From Bacillota bacterium (GTDB taxonomy: Bacteria > Bacillota > Clostridia > Oscillospirales > Oscillospiraceae), in assembly GCA_030529825.1 (NCBI GenBank), contig JAUMWD010000002.1:149742-213741 (forward strand): 64,000 bases of DNA. Direction: 5' to 3'. This document shows, one piece after another, positions 58,247 through 64,000 of this stretch (position 1 is the stretch's first letter; each line of letters opens with the position of its first letter). The translations under genes were made by a program, and so were the position numbers. Below the pieces are notes generated by a model. That model did no database searches. It was given only the letters and a program-made list of their open reading frames with translations, and had not been told where the DNA came from.

Positions 58247-59638
58247 ATGCAAAAAGAAAATTCGCTTGCGATGTTTGAAAAAGAGCCCATCGTCAAGCTG
58301 CTTCTTAAATTTGCGCTCCCCGCCATAGCTTCTATGGTTGTCAACTCAATATACAACATTGTTGACCAAATCTTTATCGGTCAGGGCGTAGGTATGCTGG
58401 GCAATGCCGCAACTAACCTTACCTTCCCCCTTGTTACCTTCTCCATGGCGTTGAGCACTATGATTGCCGACGGCTGTGTAGCCTATTTCAGTATTAAGCT
58501 CGGACAAAAGCGCACTGACGAGGCAACCCGCACCATGGGCAACGGCATAACCGTCGCACTGATGGCCGGTCTCTTCCTTACCCTGTTCATGGAGCTTTTC
58601 CTGAAGTCCATTCTGCTCCTCTGCGGCGGCAACAAGGTTAATCCCATAACTCTTTAATCTGCCATTCAGTATGCAAGAATCACTCTGATCGGTCTTCCCT
58701 TTGTTTGCATCAGCATGACCGTCAGCAGTATTATCCGCGCACAGGGCAATCCCCGCTACGCCATGATATGCAACATGGCCGGCTGCTTCCTCAATATCAT
58801 TCTTGACGCGTGGTTCGTTCTCGGTCTGAAATGGGGCGTTGCCGGTGCTGCATGGGCAACCATTATCGGTCAGGTACTCAATTTCATCCTCAGCGTTAGC
58901 TATATTCCCAAGTTTAAGAGCATTAAGTTTGAGCTTAAGTACGCAAAGCTCAGAAAGGAAACGGTTTTCGGCTTCCTGCCTTTAGGTATTTCCAGCTTCT
59001 TCACCCAGTTTGCCTCCACGGTTGTTGTTATCTGCATGAACAATCTGCTCACCAAATACGGTGCGCAGAGCGCCTACGGTGCAGATATCCCACTTGCCTC
59101 TCTCGGCATTGTAATGAAGGTAAACTCCATTATCATCAGCTTTATGGTAGGCCTCGGCATCGGCAGCCAGCCCATTGTGGGCTACAATTACGGCGCAAAG
59201 AATTATGCCCGAGTTAAGGCCGCCTATATCCGCACAGTTATCACCGGTCTTACGGTGGGTATAATCGGCTGGGCCGTTTTCCAGTTCTGCACGCAGCCTA
59301 TCATTGACCTCTTCGGTCATGAGGATGACGCACTGTACAATCAGTTTGCAAACAAGTGCTTCCACATTTTCCTTTCCGTAATTTTCCTCACCGGTTTCCT
59401 AATTCCCTCGGGTATCTTCTTCCAGTCCATCGGCAAGCCGCTGAAGGCAATGGCATCCACCCTCACCCGCCAGCTTATCTACTTCCTCCCCTGCGCATTT
59501 ATCATGAGCAGCATCATGGGTGTTGAAGGTCTGCTGTACGCCGGACCCACAGGCGACATACTTGCAGCTATAACCGTTGCTGTCCTCGTTATCACGGAGA
59601 TGCGTAATCTCAACAAAAAGATCGCAGACGGCAATTAA
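58247..59638 (+). pseudogene. MATE efflux transporter interrupted by an in-frame TAA
   Basis: A full-length MATE (DinF/NorM type) multidrug transporter of about 463 codons, broken only by a TAA at 58655-58657 (after residue 136). Both parts are in the same frame with no indel. The first part has FEKEPIVKLLLKFALPAIAS and NIVDQIFIGQGVGMLGNAA. The reading continues past the stop as SAIQYARITLIGLPF, then IRAQGNPRYAM and the second helical bundle (GLGIGSQPIVGYNYGAKNYARVKAAY). The break falls in the loop before a helix. It may be a nonsense mutation, a sequencing error or a suppressible stop; restart at an ATG at 58715 would give half a transporter. AAGGTGA precedes the start. Confidence 0.85.
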
Positions 59639-59645
59639 ATATATG

Positions 59646-59674
59646 CCGCCCCGTAATTTGCGGGGCGGTTTTTT
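59646..59674 (+). terminator. Terminator of the MATE gene
   Basis: An 8-bp GC-rich stem CCGCCCCG / CGGGGCGG with a 7-base loop and six T residues. Confidence 0.92.
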
Positions 59675-59814
59675 AGTCAATTTTTAATTTGTGTCGTAAA
59701 AATTAAAAAAAGTCTTTTAATTTTAGGTGTTTTCTGCTTTAATATGTGTATATGCATAATTTTTAACATACTCATGCTTTAAAATGTAAATGATTGAATT
59801 TAAGGAGATATATT

Positions 59815-60549
59815 ATGGAACTTTACAATGCTCTTATTAAGTCCACTCTTGATTCTCTTAAGTCTCTTAAGGGCAAGAGTTGGGATTACAACTCCCGCAA
59901 GTCATGGCCCGATCTGGGCGCCTCCGAGCTCATTCTTCAGAGCGAAGCTGCCTATGAGCTGGGTGCAAATGGACTCGGCTCCGCAAACTATGTCTGTGTC
60001 ACCTCTAATTCCGAGCTCGTAAGCAAGGATCAGGTCATTCTTTACGGCCCCGATCTCAACAAGATTAAGAAGAACAATCCCTTTGCCCGTATCGTACTCA
60101 TCCGCGGCGGCATTCTCGACGGCGATGATGACGAGGTTTATCGCGCATTGAAGCAAATTGAATTCTCAAAGTACCATGTCTATCCCGACGGTTACATGGT
60201 TCGTATGTCCCCCGAGAACTACCGTGAGCAGATTCGCGTCGGTAAGAAGGCGGTTAAGAAGGGCATCAGCTTTGAAGCCATCGGTAACCGTTACATTGAC
60301 GAATACAAGAAAGATGCAAATGTAGTTAATGTCACCGTAATTTTTATTACCGATCCCGATTTTGACTACAGTGTTCTCACCGAAAACGCAAAAAAGTCCG
60401 ACAAACTCACCAGCACTCTGTGCCACATCATGGAAGGTCTGCCCACCGACTGTACGGTATGCGGCCTTAAGGATGTCTGCGACGAGGTTGAAGGCATGAA
60501 GGAGCTTCACTTCGGCGTCGGTGACAAGGGTACCAACGAACACCACTGA
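59815..60549 (+). CDS. Free-standing acetyl-CoA synthase (CdhC/AcsB)-like domain protein
   Basis: A 244-residue cytoplasmic protein. By my reading it follows the middle of the acetyl-CoA synthase catalytic subunit: YVCVTSNSELVSKDQVILYGPDL (59-81), KYHVYPDGYMVRMS, EQIRVGKKAVKKGISFEAIG and YIDEYKKDANVVNVTVIFITD (160-180) parallel the AcsB region just before the A-cluster. It then ends with DCTVCGLKDVCDEVEG (Cys213, Cys216, Cys222), at the place where AcsB has CxxC and further cysteines of the nickel-iron-sulfur A-cluster. The large N- and C-terminal AcsB domains are missing. No cdh/acs genes are near. The ATG follows AAGGAGATATATT. A domain relationship is likely; enzyme activity is doubtful. 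It may be a redox or CO-sensing or binding protein. Confidence 0.65.
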   Translation: MELYNALIKSTLDSLKSLKGKSWDYNSRKSWPDLGASELILQSEAAYELGANGLGSANYVCVTSNSELVSKDQVILYGPDLNKIKKNNPFARIVLIRGGILDGDDDEVYRALKQIEFSKYHVYPDGYMVRMSPENYREQIRVGKKAVKKGISFEAIGNRYIDEYKKDANVVNVTVIFITDPDFDYSVLTENAKKSDKLTSTLCHIMEGLPTDCTVCGLKDVCDEVEGMKELHFGVGDKGTNEHH

Positions 60550-60559
60550 TTATAACAAA

Positions 60560-60600
60560 AACACACCCATAGAGCGAAAGCCCTATGGGTGTGTTTTTTT
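60560..60600. terminator. Terminator shared by ACS-like gene and tRNA-Leu
   Basis: A 14-bp stem around AACACACCCATAG with loop GAAA and T runs on both sides; it touches the CCA end of the convergent tRNA. Confidence 0.9.
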
Positions 60601-60685
60601 GGTGCCGGTGGTGGGACTCGAACCCACACGGTGTCGCCACCAACGGATTTTGAGTCCGTCACGTCTACCATTCCATCACACCGGC
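60600..60685 (-). tRNA. tRNA-Leu (anticodon CAA)
   Basis: An 86-base class II tRNA read from 60685 down: acceptor GCCGGTG/CACCGGC, anticodon stem ACGGA/TCCGT around CTCAAAA (anticodon CAA, reads TTG), a long variable arm (TTGGTGGCGACACC), T-arm with GTTCGAGTCCC, discriminator A and encoded CCA. Confidence 0.96.
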
Positions 60686-60696
60686 ATGTGTGAAAC

Positions 60697-60725
60697 AGTA
60701 TAACTCATCGCGTTCCATTTTTCAA
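60697..60725 (-). promoter_or_regulatory. Promoter of tRNA-Leu
   Basis: On the minus strand TTGAAA (60720-60725), a 17-base spacer and TATACT (60697-60702). Confidence 0.78.
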
Positions 60726-60747
60726 GTCTAATTATTTCACACACTAA

Positions 60748-60776
60748 TTGACTTGCATTTTGGAGCGTGGTAAAAT
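60748..60776 (+). promoter_or_regulatory. Promoter of the DUF5684 gene
   Basis: TTGACT (60748-60753), a 17-base spacer and TAAAAT (60771-60776), 45 bases before the ATG. Confidence 0.7.
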
Positions 60777-60821
60777 ATATATACTCGATAACTCGATGCA
60801 AATTCTATTAAGGAGAAAAAC

Positions 60822-61154
60822 ATGGACCAATTCATTTCTTATGCATTAAGCATAGCTTCTCTCGTTGGACTTTGGTTTGTTTTCAAGAAAATGGGCCGCG
60901 AAGGCTGGGAGGCAATCATTCCTTTCTACAACATTTTTGTTCTTTTTGAAGAGCTCTACGGCAAGGGTGCAAAGATGTTTCTTCTGCTCATCCCCTTTTA
61001 CAACATCTATGTTGCAATAAAGATGGAAATAGACCTTGGTCGTGCTTTTGGCAAAAGCGGCGCTTTCCTCTGGGGTCTCATTCTTGTAACCCCCGTTTTC
61101 CTTTGCATCCTTGCTTTCAGCGATGCACAGTACACCAAGCCCCAGATTGCATAA
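60822..61154 (+). CDS. DUF5684 family membrane protein
   Basis: A 110-residue membrane protein with three hydrophobic segments and the DUF5684 pattern GREGWEAIIPFYNIFVLFE followed by a second LIPFYNIYVAIKMEIDLG, then AFGKSGAFLWGLILVTPVF. The duplicated IPFYN motif is typical of the family, often found fused to signal-peptidase domains; here it stands alone. The role is unknown. AAGGAG precedes the ATG by eight bases. It is a single-gene unit. Confidence 0.85.
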   Translation: MDQFISYALSIASLVGLWFVFKKMGREGWEAIIPFYNIFVLFEELYGKGAKMFLLLIPFYNIYVAIKMEIDLGRAFGKSGAFLWGLILVTPVFLCILAFSDAQYTKPQIA

Positions 61155-61191
61155 TAATCTGCTTTCTGGTAGTCAACAGCATAGTTTTACT

Positions 61192-61226
61192 AATCCGGGA
61201 ACACGCAAAAGTTCCCGGATTTTTTA
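61192..61226 (+). terminator. Terminator of the DUF5684 gene
   Basis: An 11-bp stem AATCCGGGAAC / GTTCCCGGATT with an 8-base loop and six T residues. Confidence 0.9.
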
Positions 61227-61481
61227 TATGCAGTCTTTTTTAAAAAACTTTTCAGATAACTGCATTTTAGTGAGTAACATTATATATTGTCTTTTATATT
61301 GTCCTTTTTATCGTACTGTACATTTGATACATTTAATTTACGGTAACAAATAATGATTCAAATTATGTAAACTGTAATTTTTTGTTCCTACTTTATAAAA
61401 ATTTAACACTTTCCTCTACCATTTTTGAAAGTTTTATGTTACAATTATTTGGTATAAATATAAAATGAAAGAGGTATAGCC
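61227..61481. other. AT-rich intergenic stretch before the two-component operon
   Basis: About 255 bases, strongly AT-rich, without an open reading frame of substance or a terminator-grade hairpin. The promoter of the regulator/kinase pair must lie in it, but I see no clear -35/-10 pair at 16-18 bases. A GAGGT ribosome binding site precedes the ATG at 61482. Confidence 0.5.
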
Positions 61482-62174
61482 ATGAAAAAGATACTGGTCC
61501 TCGAAGATGAACCCAATATTCGCAGTTTTGTGGTAATCAACCTCCGTCGTAACGGATATGAGCCTATTGAAGCTAACTGCGGAATGGAGGCTTTAAGCCA
61601 GCTGGAAAAGAATCCTGATATCAGTCTCGCGCTTCTTGATGTCATGCTTCCCGATATTGATGGCTTTGAAGTTTGCCGCCGCATTCGTGCTTCCGGTTCC
61701 AAAATCGGTATTATAATGCTTACTGCTCGCGGTCAGGAGATTGACAAGGTCACCGGCCTTATGACCGGCGCTGACGACTATGTCACAAAGCCCTTCTCCC
61801 CTGCAGAGCTTACCGCCCGTGTGGATGCTCTTGTCCGCAGACTCGGCGGAAGCGAGGCTGTTGACAAGCCCAGTTACGAGATATGCAGCGGACCATTCCT
61901 GCTCAACACCCGTAACCGTACCCTTGAAAAAGATTGCAAGCGTCTTAAGCTAACGCAGATTGAATATCTCCTCATGAAGCTCTTCATGGAAAATCCCGGC
62001 CGTGCAATGTCCCGCGAGGATATTCTCCGAGAGGTTTGGGGCAATGATTTCAAGGGTGAGCTCAAAACCGTGGATGTAAATATCCGCCGCCTGCGTATTA
62101 AAATTGAGGCCGATCCCACCGAGCCCGAATTCCTCACCACCGTTTGGGGCTTTGGCTACAAATGGGGCTACTAA
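61482..62174 (+). CDS. OmpR/PhoB-type response regulator
   Basis: 230 residues: a receiver domain (VLEDEPNIR at 6-14, phospho-acceptor Asp53 in ALLDVMLPDIDG, MLTARGQE, DDYVTKPFSP) and a C-terminal winged helix (LKLTQIEYLLMKLFMENPG, SREDILREVWG, VDVNIRRLRIKIE, VWGFGYKW). It should bind DNA when phosphorylated by the kinase encoded 18 bases downstream. Length and order are standard for the family. The signal and regulon are not evident. Confidence 0.94.
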   Translation: MKKILVLEDEPNIRSFVVINLRRNGYEPIEANCGMEALSQLEKNPDISLALLDVMLPDIDGFEVCRRIRASGSKIGIIMLTARGQEIDKVTGLMTGADDYVTKPFSPAELTARVDALVRRLGGSEAVDKPSYEICSGPFLLNTRNRTLEKDCKRLKLTQIEYLLMKLFMENPGRAMSREDILREVWGNDFKGELKTVDVNIRRLRIKIEADPTEPEFLTTVWGFGYKWGY

Positions 62175-62192
62175 TTTTCCCGGAAGTGTTTT

Positions 62193-63188
62193 ATGGTTTT
62201 CAAAAATCTTAAATGGCAGTTGCTTGCTTCATCATGTGTAGCAGTCATTGTCATCGCTTGTTTAATCGCACTCGCAATCGAGGGCTATACTGTCATTGTA
62301 GTAATCCTCGCAGCTATTCTCGCTGCTTATATCATTCTTGTTAACTTTTGGTTTGACAGAAATATTACCAAGCCCATCACCTCACTCACCGAATCTGCTG
62401 AACGCATAGCTGCAGGCAGTTACGGAACAAAGGCACAGAAGTTTGACGATAACGAAATCGGCGAGCTCACCGATGAGATAAACGAAATGTCCGAAAAGGT
62501 TGCCCAGGCGGACAAGGCTACGACGGAGTTTGTATCCCAGATTTCACATGAGCTTCGCACTCCCCTTACCGCAATCACCGGCTGGAGCGAAACTCTGCAG
62601 TATGACCCCGCCATTCAGGGCGACTCACTCCGCGGTGTCAGCATTATCAGCAAGGAAGCCGATCGCCTTACCTCCATGGTTACGGATTTACTGGAATTCA
62701 CACGAATTCAGGACGGGCGCTTTAATCTTCGCGTTGAGCTTTTAGACATTGCCGCAGAGCTTGAAGACTCCATTTTTACCTACGGTGAGCTTATGAAGCA
62801 GTCCGGCGTGGAGGTCAGCTATGATGCACCGGACTATGAAATTCCCCTTATTTCCGGAGATCCGGAGCGTTTGAAGCAGGTTTTTCTCAATCTGCTCGAC
62901 AATGCCACCAAGCATGGCGGCGAGGGTAAGCTCGTTGAGGTTGTATTAAAAACGACGAGCAATTCAGTGCTCATTTCCATCCGCGACCACGGTCACGGTA
63001 TTCCCGCCGCAGAGCTCCCCTATGTAAAGAACAAGTTCTATAAGGGCAGCAGCAAAAATCGCGGCAGCGGTATCGGTCTTGCTGTCTGTGATGAAATCGT
63101 TACCCGCCACGGCGGTAAGCTTATTATTGCAAATGCCGAAGGCGGCGGCTGTATCGCCACCATTCAGCTTCCCATGAACAAAGAATAA
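62193..63188 (+). CDS. Sensor histidine kinase with a minimal extracellular loop
   Basis: 331 residues: two membrane helices (about 10-29 and 33-52) separated by only about four residues, HAMP (53-105), HisKA with SQISHELRTPLTAITG (His119) and HATPase (LLDNATKHGGEG, RDHGHGIPAAELPYVKNKFY, GSGIGLAVCDEIV). The very short loop resembles intramembrane-sensing kinases that respond to membrane stress or a partner protein. GGAAG precedes the ATG, 18 bases after the regulator. The next gene, 11 bases downstream, encodes a DUF1385 membrane protein, a possible co-transcribed partner. Confidence 0.92.
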   Translation: MVFKNLKWQLLASSCVAVIVIACLIALAIEGYTVIVVILAAILAAYIILVNFWFDRNITKPITSLTESAERIAAGSYGTKAQKFDDNEIGELTDEINEMSEKVAQADKATTEFVSQISHELRTPLTAITGWSETLQYDPAIQGDSLRGVSIISKEADRLTSMVTDLLEFTRIQDGRFNLRVELLDIAAELEDSIFTYGELMKQSGVEVSYDAPDYEIPLISGDPERLKQVFLNLLDNATKHGGEGKLVEVVLKTTSNSVLISIRDHGHGIPAAELPYVKNKFYKGSSKNRGSGIGLAVCDEIVTRHGGKLIIANAEGGGCIATIQLPMNKE

Positions 63189-63199
63189 AGGTTTTTAAT

Positions 63200-64000
63200 A
63201 TGGCAATTAAAGAAAAGAAAAAATCCTGCACTTTCAAAACATCCATCGGCGGTCAGGCCCTTATTGAAGGCATAATGATGCAGGGACCTGAAAAGCGTGC
63301 CATTGTATGTCACGGTACGGATGCTCATGTTGTCAAGGTCGACAGCATAAAGCCACTCAAGGAAATCAATCCCATGCTGGCATGGCCCTTTGTCCGAGGC
63401 ATTATCGGTTTTATTTCCGCCATGGTAAACGGCGTTAAAGCCATCACATTTTCCGCCGAGCAGCTTCCTGAAGAGGAAATGGGTGAGCCGGACAAGCTCG
63501 ACCTTTGGATTGAGAATCATTTCTCCGATGAAACTGCGCAGAAGCTCATAATCGGCGTTGCTGTTGTACTGGGAATTGCACTTTCGCTTTTCCTGTTTCT
63601 CTTCCTTCCCACCTTCCTGGTGGGGCTTATACCCGAGCTTAAAGAAAGCTATTACTGGCGTGCAGTTGTTGAGGGTGTTCTGAAAATCGTCATCTTCTTC
63701 GCCTATCTGATTCTTTGCTCAAGGATGAAGGATATGCGCCGCGTGTTCTCCTATCACGGTGCAGAGCACAAAACAATATTCTGCTATGAAAAGGGACTTC
63801 CCCTCACTGTAGAAAACATCCGTCCCCAGCCCAGACTTCATCCCCGCTGCGGCACGAGCTTTCTTTTCGTAGTAATAATTATCAGCATCATTGTAGGTCT
63901 CTTCATCCGCATACCCAACACATTAGGCAGAATCGGTGTTCGCCTTCTCATTCTCCCCGTCATTGTGGGTGTGACCTATGAGCTTAACCGCTGGGTAGGC
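63200..64000 (+). CDS. DUF1385 membrane protein, 3' end outside window
   Basis: The first 267 codons of a DUF1385 protein. The N-terminal signature is SIGGQALIEGIMMQGPEK (about residues 15-32); hydrophobic segments lie at about 115-140, 152-167 and 215-235; FSYHGAEHKTIFCYE and RLHPRCGTSF are the other conserved blocks. The family is widespread in Firmicutes, usually near prmC and rpmE, and its function is unknown. The ATG has only a weak AAAGG site upstream, 11 bases after the kinase stop, so translation may depend on coupling. The C terminus lies beyond the window edge. Confidence 0.88.
   Translation, partial: MAIKEKKKSCTFKTSIGGQALIEGIMMQGPEKRAIVCHGTDAHVVKVDSIKPLKEINPMLAWPFVRGIIGFISAMVNGVKAITFSAEQLPEEEMGEPDKLDLWIENHFSDETAQKLIIGVAVVLGIALSLFLFLFLPTFLVGLIPELKESYYWRAVVEGVLKIVIFFAYLILCSRMKDMRRVFSYHGAEHKTIFCYEKGLPLTVENIRPQPRLHPRCGTSFLFVVIIISIIVGLFIRIPNTLGRIGVRLLILPVIVGVTYELNRWVG

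Noticed and set aside
58655..58657. Programmed recoding (UAA readthrough or an altered genetic code) in the MATE gene
   Set aside because: TAA ends many other genes in the window as a normal stop, and no downstream recoding element is evident. Mutation or sequence error is simpler.

Overview
The window looks like a chromosomal segment of a Gram-positive, probably spore-forming member of Clostridia, most like the gut Oscillospirales/Ruminococcaceae. The evidence is the Firmicutes core cluster rplS-lepB-ylqF-rnhB-yraN, sporulation-linked membrane proteins (a SpoIVFA/SpoIVFB-like peptidase pair and a YaaL-BofA pair), two very large surface proteins with C-terminal S-layer homology domains, DUF1540, YitT and DUF1385 proteins, strong AGGAGG ribosome binding sites, TTGACA-17-TATAAT promoters and many intrinsic terminators. 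I see no phage, transposase, CRISPR array or plasmid functions. Gene content is mostly core, with accessory islands.

Layout. 1-9 kb: a truncated metallophosphoesterase, a DUF1540 protein, then on the minus strand thrC, yraN, rnhB, ylqF, lepB and rplS (rplS has its own promoter, structured leader and terminator), followed by a DUF2344/radical SAM pair and the M50/M23 pair. 9-16 kb: tRNA-Pro, a 1.7-kresidue SLH surface protein with a PHP metallohydrolase domain, a YibE/F membrane protein, tRNA-Gly. 16-22 kb: YitT plus a divergent type II topoisomerase operon with a small zinc-ribbon membrane protein between its two subunits, an intergenic region full of inverted repeats, and yaaL-bofA. 22-29 kb: murF-ddl, a DEDDh exonuclease, a HAD phosphatase, a GH2 glycosidase, tRNA-Thr. 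29-37 kb: radC, tsaD, rimI, a zincin/LMW-phosphatase-like fusion, polA, uvrB.

37-47 kb is the most unusual part. One minus-strand transcription unit, with a clear promoter at 44671-44698 and a terminator at 37098-37131, encodes an output response regulator, a free HPt protein, an ICMT-like membrane methyltransferase, a GH3-family (auxin-conjugase-like) adenylating enzyme, a 9-TM hybrid histidine kinase and an O-antigen-ligase-like protein. Four of the five junctions are overlaps or gaps of about 15 bases or less, and the fifth is 13 bases. Hybrid kinase, HPt and regulator make a complete phosphorelay; the rest are candidate makers, modifiers or exporters of a small carboxylic acid or glycoconjugate. 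I consider this the best candidate for an undescribed system. Next to it are a small orphan protein and a solute-binding protein/hypB pair.

47-64 kb: a 1.8-kresidue SLH/GLUG-repeat surface protein, a zinc-ribbon membrane protein, an ECF-like sigma factor with an RsgI-like anti-sigma partner, an EFR1 ferredoxin-flavodoxin, cdsA, a MATE transporter interrupted by one in-frame TAA, a free-standing acetyl-CoA-synthase-like protein, tRNA-Leu, a DUF5684 membrane protein, an OmpR-type two-component pair and a DUF1385 membrane protein cut by the window edge. Functional names rest on motif recognition by eye; no database search was possible.
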